Part shown: positions 1-7,557 of the stretch, in pieces
How the letters are laid out: each line of letters opens with the position of its first letter
Position numbering within the stretch: position 1 is the first letter of the stretch
Assembly: GCF_002910825.1 (NCBI RefSeq)
Contig: NZ_NEUB01000580.1
Location: 1-35,388 of the forward strand
Reading direction: 5' to 3'
Length of the DNA stretch: 35,388 bases
DNA from: Streptomyces sp. SM1
Lineage (GTDB): Bacteria > Actinomycetota > Actinomycetes > Streptomycetales > Streptomycetaceae
Notes under the pieces: generated by a model
Database searches by the model: none
What the model was told of the DNA's origin: nothing
What the model saw: only the letters and a program-made list of their open reading frames with translations
Program-made: the position numbers and the translations under genes

Positions 1-1044
1 CCGCTCCGCGGCGGTCGCCGCGTCGACGGGAACGGTGACCGGCTGCGGCGCACCCGCGACCGCCCAGTCCGGGTCCTTCAGACCGTTTCCGGTGACCGTG
101 CACACGATCGTCTGCCCCGGGTCGACCTTGCCCTGTTCGGCAGCCTTCAGCAGACCGGCCACCGAAGCGGCGGACGCGGGCTCGACGAAGACGCCCTCCT
201 GCGAGGCCAACAGCCGGTAGGCGCGCAGGATCTCACGGTCCGTCACCTCGTCGATGGCGCCGCCGGACTCGTCCCGCGCGGCGAGCGCGAGGTCCCAGGA
301 GGCGGGGTTGCCGATCCGGATGGCGGTGGCGATGGTCGACGGGTCCTTGACGACCTCGCCACGGACGATCGGCGCGCTGCCCGAGGCCTGGAAGCCCCAC
401 ATGCGCGGCGTCCTCGTGCTGACACCGTCGGCGGCGTACTCCTTGTATCCCTTCCAGTACGCGGTGATGTTGCCCGCGTTACCCACCGGCAGCACATGGA
501 TGTCGGGGGCGTCGCCGAGCATGTCCACGATCTCGAAGGCGGCGGTCTTCTGCCCCTCGATACGCGCCGGGTTGACCGAATTGACCAGCGCCACGGGGTA
601 GTTGTCACTGAGCGCGCGGGCCAGTGTCAGGCAGTCGTCGAAGTTGCCGTCGACCTGGAGGATCTTCGCGCCGTGGACCAGCGCCTGGCCCATCTTGCCG
701 AGCGCGATCTTGCCCTGCGGCACCAGCACGGCGGAGACCATGCCGGCCCGCACGCCGTACGCGGCGGCGGAGGCGGAGGTGTTGCCGGTGGAGGCGCAGA
801 TGACCGCCTTCGCACCCTCCTCCTTGGCCCTGGAGATGGCCATGGTCATGCCCCGGTCCTTGAAGGACCCGGTGGGGTTCGCGCCCTCGACCTTGAGGTG
901 CACCTCGCAGCCCGTGCGCTCGGAGAGTACCTGCGCGGGCACGAGCGGCGTACCGCCCTCACGGAGCGTCACGACGGGCGTGCTGTCGGACACCGGCAGC
1001 CGGTCCCGGTACTCCTCGATGATTCCGCGCCATTGGTGGGTCAT
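1..1044 (-). CDS. thrC: threonine synthase (partial, runs off left edge)
   Basis: Threonine synthase converts O-phosphohomoserine to threonine with pyridoxal phosphate, the last step of threonine synthesis in the cytoplasm. The 348 visible codons start [17 protein letters not shown] and contain the PLP-lysine motif GSFKDRG (Lys about 62) followed by the phosphate-loop-like [14 protein letters not shown] stretch. Actinobacterial ThrC is about 350 residues, so only a few codons should be missing at the left edge. The ATG at 1044 has an AGGAGAG ribosome site just upstream. Only 6 bp separate it from the hom stop codon, so the two are probably co-transcribed, with thrB expected next outside the window. 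The sequence is a close match to Streptomyces ThrC as I know it. Confidence 0.96.
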   Translation of the reverse strand, partial: MTHQWRGIIEEYRDRLPVSDSTPVVTLREGGTPLVPAQVLSERTGCEVHLKVEGANPTGSFKDRGMTMAISRAKEEGAKAVICASTGNTSASAAAYGVRAGMVSAVLVPQGKIALGKMGQALVHGAKILQVDGNFDDCLTLARALSDNYPVALVNSVNPARIEGQKTAAFEIVDMLGDAPDIHVLPVGNAGNITAYWKGYKEYAADGVSTRTPRMWGFQASGSAPIVRGEVVKDPSTIATAIRIGNPASWDLALAARDESGGAIDEVTDREILRAYRLLASQEGVFVEPASAASVAGLLKAAEQGKVDPGQTIVCTVTGNGLKDPDWAVAGAPQPVTVPVDAATAAER

Positions 1045-1050
1045 TGCTGG

Positions 1051-2343
1051 TTACTCTCCTTCAACCCGCATGATGCTGGCGACACCACGCACGGTGTCGA
1101 GCTTGCGCAACGCGTCGACGGTCCCCCCGAGGGCCGCGTCGGACGCACGGTGGGTGACGACGACGAGGGAGGCCTCCCCGTCCTTGCCCGACTGGCGAAC
1201 CGTATCGATCGAGACACCGTGCTCCGCGAACACGGTGGCGACCTGGGCGAGAACACCCGGTTTGTCGGCCACGTCGAGGCTGATGTGGTACCGCGTGACG
1301 ACCTCGCCCATCGACGAGACGGGCAGCGCGGCGTACGCGGACTCACCGGGCCCGGTGGTCCCGCTGACCCGGTGGCGCCCCACGGCGACCAGGTCCCCGA
1401 GCACGGCGGAGGCGGTCGGCGCACCGCCCGCACCCGGCCCGTAGAACATCAGCTGACCAGCGGCGTCCGACTCGACGAACACGGCGTTGTACGCCCCCCG
1501 CACGGAGGCCAGCGGGTGGCTGAGCGGAATCATCGCCGGATGCACCCGCGCGGTGACCGACGCCCCGTCTCCGGCCCGCTCGCAGATGGCGAGCAGCTTG
1601 ATGGTGCAGCCCATCTCCTTGGCGGAGGCGAAGTCGGCGGCGGTGACCTCGGTCATGCCCTCGCGGTAGACGTCGTCGAGGCGCACCCGCGTGTGGAAGG
1701 CGATCCCGGCGAGGATGGCGGCCTTGGCGGCGGCGTCGAAGCCCTCGACGTCGGCGGTCGGGTCGGCCTCCGCGTACCCCAGGGCGGTGGCCTCGTCGAG
1801 GGCCTCCTGATACCCGGCGCCCGTGCTGTCCATCTTGTCGAGGATGAAGTTGGTGGTGCCGTTCACGATGCCGAGCACCCGGTTGACCTTGTCCCCGGCG
1901 AGCGACTCGCGCAGCGGGCGGATCAGCGGGATGGCACCGGCGACGGCGGCCTCGTAGTAGAGGTCCCTGCCGTGCTCCTCGGCGGCGGCGTGCAGCGCGG
2001 CGCCGTCCTGGGCGAGCAGCGCCTTGTTCGCGGAGACGACGGAGGCGCCGTGCTCGAATGCGGTGGTGATGAGCGCGCGGGCGGGCTCGATCCCGCCGAT
2101 GACCTCCACGACGATGTCGAGGTCGCCGCGTTCGACGAGCGCGGTGGCGTCGGTCGTCACCAGGGCGGGGTCGATGCCCTCACGCACCTTGTCGGGCCGC
2201 CGTACGGCCACGCCCGCGAGCTCCACCGGGGCCCCGATCCGGGCGGCGAGGTCGTCGGCGTGCGTCGTCATGATGCGCGCCACCTCTGAGCCGACCACTC
2301 CACAGCCCAGCAGCGCCACCTTCAGCGGACGCGTACGCATCAT
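1051..2343 (-). CDS. hom: homoserine dehydrogenase with C-terminal ACT domain
   Basis: Reduces aspartate semialdehyde to homoserine with NAD(P)H, the branch point towards threonine and methionine. The protein is 430 residues. It has an N-terminal Rossmann motif GCGVVGSEVA (residues 13–22), the catalytic-domain signature NGTTNFILDKM near residue 190, and a C-terminal ACT domain beginning around YHISLDVADKPGVLAQV that normally gives threonine feedback inhibition. The reading frame is open upstream to 2391, but the ATG at 2343 (ATGATGCGTACG) is preceded by AGGAGACGAGG and gives the N-terminus MMRTRPLKVALL usual in Streptomyces, so I chose it. It lies between lysA (156 bp upstream, with its own likely promoter) and thrC (6 bp downstream). 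Confidence 0.97.
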   Translation of the reverse strand: MMRTRPLKVALLGCGVVGSEVARIMTTHADDLAARIGAPVELAGVAVRRPDKVREGIDPALVTTDATALVERGDLDIVVEVIGGIEPARALITTAFEHGASVVSANKALLAQDGAALHAAAEEHGRDLYYEAAVAGAIPLIRPLRESLAGDKVNRVLGIVNGTTNFILDKMDSTGAGYQEALDEATALGYAEADPTADVEGFDAAAKAAILAGIAFHTRVRLDDVYREGMTEVTAADFASAKEMGCTIKLLAICERAGDGASVTARVHPAMIPLSHPLASVRGAYNAVFVESDAAGQLMFYGPGAGGAPTASAVLGDLVAVGRHRVSGTTGPGESAYAALPVSSMGEVVTRYHISLDVADKPGVLAQVATVFAEHGVSIDTVRQSGKDGEASLVVVTHRASDAALGGTVDALRKLDTVRGVASIMRVEGE

Positions 2344-2411
2344 CCGACCTCGTCTCCTGATTACCGTCTCGGTTGCACCAGTCTCACTCACCGGACGGAA
2401 CTTTCTGCGTT

Positions 2412-2431
2412 ATGTCCGGATCGTGAGACAT
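2412..2431. promoter_or_regulatory. inverted repeat upstream of hom, candidate operator
   Basis: ATGTC and GACAT half-sites separated by 10 bp lie in the 156-bp gap between lysA and hom, about 70 bp upstream of the hom start. The gap is the longest one inside the lysine/threonine block, so a separate hom promoter is plausible here. Assigning a regulator would be guesswork; short repeats like this also occur by chance. Confidence 0.3.
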
Positions 2432-2499
2432 CTATTTCATTTCCTTGACCGGAAAGACCGAAGATCTTCCGCCACCCGTCGCCGGCTGCCCGCCCCTCG

Positions 2500-3891
2500 T
2501 CACCCGACGTCGAGCCGGAGCAGATCCTCCTCGGTCTCCCGCCGGACGATCACCCGCGCCTCGCCGTCCCGTACGGCGACGACGGGCGGCCGCAGCACAT
2601 GGTTGTAGTTGCTGGCCATGGACCGGCAGTACGCCCCGGTCGCCGGTACGGCGAGGAGGTCGCCCGGTGCCAGGTCCCCCGGCAGGAAGGCGTCCTTCAC
2701 CACGATGTCACCGCTCTCGCAGTGCTTGCCGACGACCCGGCACAGCACCGGCTCGGCGTCGGAGCTGCGGGAGACGAGGGAGACGCTGTACTCGGCGTCG
2801 TAGAGGGCGGTACGGATGTTGTCCGACATCCCGCCGTCGACGGAGACGTACGTCCGCAGCCCGTCGAGCGGCTTGACCGTGCCGACCTCGTAGAGCGTGA
2901 ACGCGGTCGGCCCCACGATGGCGCGCCCGGGCTCGACGGAGATCCGCGGCGTGCGGAGCCGGGCGGCCTCGCACTCCCGGGTGACGATCTCGGTCAGCGA
3001 CTTGGCGATCTCGTACGGCTCACGCGGGTCGTCGTCACTCGTGTACGCGATTCCGAGACCGCCCCCGAGGTCGATCTCGGGCAGTTCGACCCCGTGCTCG
3101 TCCCGTACCTCCTTGAGCAGCCCCACCACCCGGTGCGCGGCGACCTCGAACCCCGACATGTCGAAGATCTGCGACCCGATGTGCGAGTGGATGCCGATGA
3201 GCTCGAGCCCGTCGAGCTTCAGCGCCCGCCGCACCGCTTCCGCCGCCTGCCCCCCGGCCAGCGGAATCCCGAACTTCTGGTCCTCGTGGGCGGTGGCGAT
3301 GAACTCGTGCGTGTGCGCCTCGACACCCACGGTGATACGGATCTGCACCCGCTGCCGAATGCCGAGCTCCTGCGCGATGTGCGCGACCCGCACGATCTCC
3401 TGGAACGAGTCGAGCACGATCCGCCCGACCCCGGCCTCGACGGCCCGCCGGATCTCGCCGGGGGACTTGTTGTTGCCGTGGAAGGCGATCCGCTCGGCCG
3501 GCATCCCGGCGGACAGGGCGGTGGCCAGTTCCCCGCCCGAGCAGACGTCCAGATTCAGCCCCTCCTCGTGCAGCCACCGCACGACGGCCCGGGACAGGAA
3601 CGCCTTGCCGGCGTAGAACACGTCGGCGTCGTCACCGAACGCGGTGCGCCAGGCCCGCGCCCGGGCCCGGAAGTCGTCCTCGTCGAGGACGTAGGCGGGG
3701 GTGCCGAACTCCTCGGCCAGCCGCTTGACGTCGATCCCGCCGACGGCGAGCACACCGTGCTCGTCACGCTCGACGGTCTGGGCCCACACCTTGGGGTCGA
3801 GGGCGTTGAGATCGGCGGGCGGCGCGGAGTAGTGCCCCTCGGTGAGGACGTCGGCGTGACGGGGCCCGGCGGGGTGTGCGGAACGGCTCAT
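2500..3891 (-). CDS. lysA: diaminopimelate decarboxylase
   Basis: Decarboxylates meso-diaminopimelate to lysine, a PLP fold-type III enzyme. The 463-residue protein has the PLP-binding motif FYAGKAFL (Lys 96), the family motif HSHIGSQI, the phosphate-binding EPGRAIVG segment, and CESGD, which contributes to the active site of the partner subunit. The frame is open far upstream through nrtL, but the ATG at 3891 (MSRSAHPAGPRHADVL) has a purine-rich AGAGAGAAC upstream and matches the Streptomyces LysA N-terminus. It starts 20 bp after the nrtL stop, pointing to co-transcription, and ends 156 bp before hom. Confidence 0.97.
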   Translation of the reverse strand: MSRSAHPAGPRHADVLTEGHYSAPPADLNALDPKVWAQTVERDEHGVLAVGGIDVKRLAEEFGTPAYVLDEDDFRARARAWRTAFGDDADVFYAGKAFLSRAVVRWLHEEGLNLDVCSGGELATALSAGMPAERIAFHGNNKSPGEIRRAVEAGVGRIVLDSFQEIVRVAHIAQELGIRQRVQIRITVGVEAHTHEFIATAHEDQKFGIPLAGGQAAEAVRRALKLDGLELIGIHSHIGSQIFDMSGFEVAAHRVVGLLKEVRDEHGVELPEIDLGGGLGIAYTSDDDPREPYEIAKSLTEIVTRECEAARLRTPRISVEPGRAIVGPTAFTLYEVGTVKPLDGLRTYVSVDGGMSDNIRTALYDAEYSVSLVSRSSDAEPVLCRVVGKHCESGDIVVKDAFLPGDLAPGDLLAVPATGAYCRSMASNYNHVLRPPVVAVRDGEARVIVRRETEEDLLRLDVG

Positions 3892-3911
3892 GATGTTCTC
3901 TCTGGGCTCTC

Positions 3912-4949
3912 TCAGAGGTGGTCGGGTGCGTCGATGCCGAGCAGGGACAGGCCACCGGCCAGCACCGTCCCGGCGGCTTCGGCGAGGGCCAGCCGGGCAC
4001 GGTGGGCGGCCGAGGGTTTCTCGTCGCCGAGCGGCAGCACGGCGGGGAGCAGCGGCGGCAGGGCGTCGGCGACGCTCACGAGATGCCGGGCGAGCCGGTC
4101 GGGCGCACGGTGGGAGGCGGCGCCGGAAAGGACCCGGGGATGGTCGGCGAGGGCCTGGACCAACGCCGCCTGAGCCTCCACGGCCCCCGGCTCCGCCCCG
4201 AACCCCAGATCGGCGGCGTTGCGCACCACCGCCCGGCTCCGGGCGTGGGCGTACCGCACCCGGAACAGCGGATTGCTCTCCCGCTGCACCAGATGCCCGT
4301 CGTCGATCCGCGGCCGGTCGTGCGGCGCGGGATACAGCAGCGCCCAGCGCGCGGCGTCCCGCCCGAGAGGCAGTGGATCGGAGGGTGCCGGAACAGGACG
4401 GATACCGGCGTCGGGGGAACCGTCGGGGACGCCGTCGACGCGGACACCGAGCACACTCCCCCACTCGGCAACGAGCGGATCCGCGCAGCCGGCGTGCACG
4501 AGCGCCCCCTGCGACCGGAGAAGGCGCGCCACGGCATCGAGATGAACGACGGCCCGGACCTCGTTCGCCGCACGCAGCCGTACGACGCCCTGTCCGGCGA
4601 GGGAGTCGCCGTGCCCGTACCGGGACCCGTGCCGCAGAATCTCGCGCACGAGGTCGGCGGGGGCGCCGCTCCGCAGCCGGAAGTTGATGAACCCGGGCCC
4701 GGTGACGACTACGTCGCTGATCCCACCCGCACCCAGCAGACGCGCTCGGATCACCTCGGCGACCTTCGGCGCCGGCTGCCCGGCCCTCCGGGCGAGCTGC
4801 AGGGCGACGTTGGTGGCGTAGTCCCCGCACCCCCCGGGCCCCGGCGGAGCCACCACGACCCGCTCGGGCACGGCCACCGCCAGCTCCCCGTCCTCGACGG
4901 CACGGCGCACCGCGTACAGCACGGTGCGGGAGAGTTCGGCGGGGGTCAC
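3912..4949 (-). CDS. nrtL: ArgRS-related anticodon-binding protein (NrtL-like)
   Basis: A 345-residue paralogue of arginyl-tRNA synthetase. The N-terminal part resembles the ArgRS additional domain (YATNVALQLARRAGQPAPKV, then VVTGPGFINFRL), and the C-terminal half resembles the DALR anticodon-binding domain (NPLFRVRYAHARSRAV). I see neither HIGH nor KMSKS motif, and at 345 residues it is far shorter than a true ArgRS, so it should not charge tRNA. This architecture is known in actinobacteria as NrtL; its function is not established to my knowledge. The GTG start at 4949 follows a purine-rich stretch. It is the first gene of the run leading to lysA and lies about 700 bp from the tRNA-Arg gene. 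Confidence 0.85.
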   Translation of the reverse strand: MTPAELSRTVLYAVRRAVEDGELAVAVPERVVVAPPGPGGCGDYATNVALQLARRAGQPAPKVAEVIRARLLGAGGISDVVVTGPGFINFRLRSGAPADLVREILRHGSRYGHGDSLAGQGVVRLRAANEVRAVVHLDAVARLLRSQGALVHAGCADPLVAEWGSVLGVRVDGVPDGSPDAGIRPVPAPSDPLPLGRDAARWALLYPAPHDRPRIDDGHLVQRESNPLFRVRYAHARSRAVVRNAADLGFGAEPGAVEAQAALVQALADHPRVLSGAASHRAPDRLARHLVSVADALPPLLPAVLPLGDEKPSAAHRARLALAEAAGTVLAGGLSLLGIDAPDHL

Positions 4950-5037
4950 GGGACAAGCGTAGGGGAGAAGGGGGGTGGGTATGCGAACGGGTTAAACCAC
5001 GATCCCGGCATGTGGACGCCCGTGGACACCCCCCGCC

Positions 5038-5472
5038 TCACCCACCCGCATGCCCGGCGGCCGGCTCGGCATCCCCGGTCCCCCGGACCCGCCCGAGAGA
5101 ATCCACGATCAACTCGCGAACGAGCCGGACAAGTTCCTGAGGATCGAAGGGCTTGGCAAGAAAGGCGTCGACCCCGACATCGAGCCCGCGATCGACCTCG
5201 TACTGGCTGCAGGCGCTGACGATGACGAGCGGAAGGTCACGCGTACGCGGATCGGAACGCAGCCGGCCGGCGGTCCGCAACCCGTCGAGCCTCGGCATCA
5301 CGACATCAAGGGTGACAAGGTCGGGCCGCACCTGATGAACGACTTCCAGACACTCTGCACCATCGGCCGCGGTCACGACCTCGATGCCCTCCAGCTCGAG
5401 GTTGACCCTGATCAACTGCCGGATGACCTTGTTGTCGTCCACAACAAGAACCCGGCCCGCAGCGCCTGGCAC
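5038..5472 (-). CDS. orphan CheY-like response regulator
   Basis: A single receiver domain of about 144 residues with no output domain. Visible receiver residues are the acidic pair D12–D13 (VLVVDDNKVIRQ), the phospho-acceptor D56 (LVTLDVVMP) and the conserved K107 (AFLAKPF). The frame is open to an ATG at 5526, but the GTG at 5472 places the start directly before the first receiver strand (PGAAGRVLVVDD), as in Streptomyces homologues I recall; no strong ribosome site is seen for either. No histidine kinase lies next to it, so it is an orphan. It ends 88 bp before nrtL on the same strand and is divergent from the tRNA gene. Output, if any, must be through protein contact. Confidence 0.88.
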   Translation of the reverse strand: MPGAAGRVLVVDDNKVIRQLIRVNLELEGIEVVTAADGAECLEVVHQVRPDLVTLDVVMPRLDGLRTAGRLRSDPRTRDLPLVIVSACSQYEVDRGLDVGVDAFLAKPFDPQELVRLVRELIVDSLGRVRGTGDAEPAAGHAGG

Positions 5473-5571
5473 AACTCGAGAGTAGGTCGAGCCCGGCCAC
5501 CACGTCCGGCGTTTGACCACTTCCACCCCGCACGGGCGACACCCCGCCCTCCCCCACCACCAAAACGGTTC

Positions 5572-5599
5572 CTGACCACCCCGTCGGAACTGGTAGTGT
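5572..5599 (+). promoter_or_regulatory. candidate promoter of tRNA-Arg
   Basis: A -10-like TAGTGT (5594–5599) is preceded at 16 bp by CTGACC (5572–5577), a partial match to TTGACA. The pair lies about 34 bp upstream of the mature tRNA start, a sensible distance for a short tRNA leader. The call rests on pattern only. Confidence 0.35.
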
Positions 5600-5632
5600 T
5601 CTACCCGTCGCCGCGATCACCGCGACCGACAC

Positions 5633-5704
5633 GCCCCCGTAGCTCAGGGGATAGAGCAACGGCCTCCGGAGCCGTGTGCGCAGGTTCGAATCCTGCCGGG
5701 GGCA
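5633..5704 (+). tRNA. tRNA-Arg (anticodon CCG)
   Basis: A complete 72-nt cloverleaf. The acceptor stem is GCCCCCG (5633–5639) paired with CGGGGGC (5697–5703), with discriminator A at 5704. The D arm is GCTC…GAGC, the anticodon stem ACGGC/GCCGT encloses the loop CTCCGGA (anticodon CCG, reads CGG), and the T arm GCAGG/CCTGC encloses TTCGAAT. CCA is not encoded. The 3' part from 5660 is also the attachment site of the integrated element, and integration keeps the gene intact because the element supplies an identical 3' half. Confidence 0.96.
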
Positions 5705-5705
5705 C
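5660..5705 (+). repeat. attL (46-bp att core inside tRNA-Arg)
   Basis: Runs from the anticodon stem through the tRNA 3' end plus one base, and is identical to 20174–20219. The flanking bases differ on both sides of both copies, which defines the 46-bp limit. Integrases of this group use the anticodon-to-3'-end part of tRNA genes as attB. Confidence 0.93.
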
Positions 5706-5722
5706 CTTGCACGAGGTGCCCA

Positions 5723-5762
5723 AAGACCCCGCCATCAGCGCTTTCGCTGAGGACGGGGTCTT
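5723..5762 (+). terminator. hairpin downstream of tRNA-Arg, likely terminator
   Basis: AAGACCCCG (5723–5731) pairs with CGGGGTCTT (5754–5762), and the interior TCAGCG pairs with CGCTGA. It lies 18 bp after the tRNA and is supplied by the element, replacing the native terminator now beyond attR. A smaller hairpin GGCACC/GGTGCC overlaps the tRNA 3' end. Confidence 0.6.
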
Positions 5763-5778
5763 CGCGTATGTGCAGGCG
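5760..5778 (+). repeat. 19-bp attL-proximal sequence, repeated at 23358
   Basis: The 19 bp starting CTTCGCGTATG are identical at 5760–5778 and 23358–23376, and looser similarity continues for about 40 bp. The left copy is just inside the element, in the att–int interval; the right copy is near a second integrase relic. It may be an integrase arm site or an ancestral element end. Confidence 0.6.
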
Positions 5779-5816
5779 GATGCCGCCGGAAGCAGGCGTT
5801 TGTCAGTGATCACGTT

Positions 5817-5841
5817 GTAATAGCGTGTTGATCTTGAGTGG
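5817..5841 (+). promoter_or_regulatory. candidate integrase arm-type site (left arm)
   Basis: GTAATAG (5817–5823) followed by TGATCTTGAGTGG (5829–5841). The same two blocks in the same order lie just inside attR (20086–20113). In the excised circle they would flank the att core on both sides, as arm-type integrase or Xis sites do. Confidence 0.45.
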
Positions 5842-5906
5842 CTCCGCAGCAGGCCAGCGCGGGTTCTGAAGGCCCTCAACATAGCTCTGTGGACTATGCG
5901 TGGACG

Positions 5907-5942
5907 GGCCGGGAGCCCCGGATCTCTCCGGGGCTCCCGGCC
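5907..5942 (-). terminator. int terminator
   Basis: A perfect 15-bp stem (5907–5921 with 5928–5942) with a 6-nt loop, 20 bp downstream of the int stop on the minus strand. It would end the int–xis–rep transcript before it reaches the tRNA. There is no T-run, as is usual in Streptomyces. Confidence 0.75.
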
Positions 5943-5962
5943 CGTCGGTCGTGGGGCTGGCT

Positions 5963-7348
5963 TCAGTTCTCGGTGTCGTCCTCCCCCAGCCCTTGCATGA
6001 TCCGGTCGTTCATCTCCTGTTCCTGGCCGTCGATGCACTTGGCGTAGATCTTCAGGAGCACGTCCACGGAGTGGCCGGCCCGCGCGGCAACCTCCGGGGC
6101 GGGCACACCCGAGTTGAGCCACTGGGAGACACCCGCGTGCCGGAGGTCGTACGGGCGGAAGGCCAGGACCGAGGACACCTGGTCAGGGATGAGCGCCAGT
6201 TCCCGAGCCTGCTTCCAGGCGCGGGAGTACGACGATGCGGCGATCACGTTGCCCCGCTCGCTGGAGAACAGCCGACCGTCGCCCGCCGTGCCGAACTCGT
6301 CCAGGTGCTCGCGGAGCAGCCTCACAAGCGGCGGAGGGATCGGCACGATGCGTACCTCACCGTGGGCCCGTTGCTTCAGGCCGCGCCGGTCGTGCGCCTC
6401 ACCGGAGTCGGTCCACGTCTTCCCTGCCGTGGGGCGGGTCTCCGCCAACTCGATGCGCCCCCAGCCCTGTGCCGGAAGCGCGCAGTCGGAGCGACGAAGG
6501 CCCAGCGCCTCCCCCGGCCTCATGGCCGCGTAGTAGAGACACCCGAAGAACGCCCGCAGGCGCCGGCCACTCGCCCGTTCGTAGCCGCCCACGTAGGTGA
6601 GTGCGGTCAGCAGCTCCCGGGCCTGCCGGGGGTTAACCACCACCCGGCGGTCAACCTCCTGCACCGCCCGCTTGCCCCGCTTGCGCCGGACGCGGCTCAG
6701 CGGGTTGGAGGTGAGGTGTTCCAGCTCCACCGCGAACTCCAGGGCGTTGAAGACGACGGCTCGCCGACGCCGGTAGGTCTGCGTCGCCGCGGGCTTGCCG
6801 TCCAGCCTCCGACTCAATCCGTCGATCAGCTCGTGTGCACGGCTGATCTCTTGCAGCTCGCCGACCGGAAGCGACGCCCTCTCGATCCACCGCACGGCCG
6901 AGGCGATCTCCTCCGGCCGCTGCCTCTCCCTGCGCGGAACGGGCAGGATGTACGAACGCAGCGCCCTCCGCAGCACCTCCGGAGCGGGCCGCCCCCGTCC
7001 CGGTTTGACCAGGACGGGAACGACTGTCGCCAAGGCGTCCGTCATGCTGTCCCGCTGTTTGGCGGACGCCTCCGCCCACCGGGCATCGACGTACTTGACC
7101 GCCAGGTCGAGGAAGGACAGCGCCGCTTTGCCACCCCGCAGGAAGTCGGGCAGTCCGGTCACGGTGTCGAACGGCTCGCCCTTGTCGAGCGCCCGGACGA
7201 GCTTCGCGCGGAAGCGGTCCGCCAGCGCCTTGGTCTTGTGCGACTCGCTGAAGGGCTGACCGTCGACCACCCAGCGCACCAGGTAGGTCGGTTTCTTGGT
7301 GGTCTTGTTGACCGAGAGCTTCCACACGGAAGCCTTGTAGGACTTCAC
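5963..7348 (-). CDS. int: AICE tyrosine site-specific integrase
   Basis: Tyrosine recombinase of 461 residues that integrates and excises the element at the tRNA-Arg att site. The N-terminal 60–230 region is the DNA-binding/SAM-like part; the catalytic domain shows R277 (AAMRPGEALGL), R403 in RPYDLRHAG, H426 (RAGHSVDVLL) and the nucleophile Y435 (KIYAKCIDGQ). The first His of the usual HxxR box is Tyr 400, which is common in actinobacterial integrases. The GTG at 7348 overlaps the xis stop (GTGA), so the two are translationally coupled; an in-frame upstream ATG at 7381 would only add a glycine-rich leader. Position next to attL with a 15-bp terminator hairpin downstream is typical of AICEs. 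Confidence 0.95.
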   Translation of the reverse strand: MKSYKASVWKLSVNKTTKKPTYLVRWVVDGQPFSESHKTKALADRFRAKLVRALDKGEPFDTVTGLPDFLRGGKAALSFLDLAVKYVDARWAEASAKQRDSMTDALATVVPVLVKPGRGRPAPEVLRRALRSYILPVPRRERQRPEEIASAVRWIERASLPVGELQEISRAHELIDGLSRRLDGKPAATQTYRRRRAVVFNALEFAVELEHLTSNPLSRVRRKRGKRAVQEVDRRVVVNPRQARELLTALTYVGGYERASGRRLRAFFGCLYYAAMRPGEALGLRRSDCALPAQGWGRIELAETRPTAGKTWTDSGEAHDRRGLKQRAHGEVRIVPIPPPLVRLLREHLDEFGTAGDGRLFSSERGNVIAASSYSRAWKQARELALIPDQVSSVLAFRPYDLRHAGVSQWLNSGVPAPEVAARAGHSVDVLLKIYAKCIDGQEQEMNDRIMQGLGEDDTEN

Positions 7349-7557
7349 GACGCCACCCCCTCCGCCCGTTCCTCCAACCACTCGTCCAGCACGTCACGCC
7401 GAACCCGCAGCTCACCGTTCGGCAGACGGATACAGGCAGGGGCGATCCGCAGTTCCCTCCAGCGGTAGAAGGTGCGCCGGGAGATGCCGCCCAGTTCGTC
7501 GAGCACCTGCCGCACGGTGAGCAGTTCGGCCGCCCTCGTACGGGTGTCACGCGTCAT
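7345..7557 (-). CDS. xis: excisionase / MerR-like winged-helix DNA-binding protein
   Basis: A basic 70-residue protein with an excisionase-type winged helix: LLTVRQVLDELGGISRRTFYRWRE followed by RLPNGELRVRRDVLDEWLEE. Such proteins bend att DNA and direct the integrase towards excision. The ATG at 7557 (MTRDTRTRAAELL) overlaps the end of repSA by 11 bp; the reading frame is open to 7707 but that part is antisense-like coding of the rep gene's frame. Its end overlaps the int start by 4 bp, so rep–xis–int form one compact operon, as in pSAM2. Confidence 0.92.
   Translation of the reverse strand: MTRDTRTRAAELLTVRQVLDELGGISRRTFYRWRELRIAPACIRLPNGELRVRRDVLDEWLEERAEGVAS

Noticed and set aside
496-2289. 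597-codon plus-strand open frame over thrC and hom
   Set aside because: It is an antisense shadow of hom and thrC, caused by high third-position GC; its Gly/Val/His/Asp-rich translation resembles no protein.
2599-5219. Long plus-strand frames opposite lysA and nrtL
   Set aside because: Antisense shadows; the minus-strand genes have clear family motifs throughout.
5900-7468. 522-codon plus frame opposite the integrase
   Set aside because: Shadow of int; no ribosome site and it crosses the terminator hairpin.
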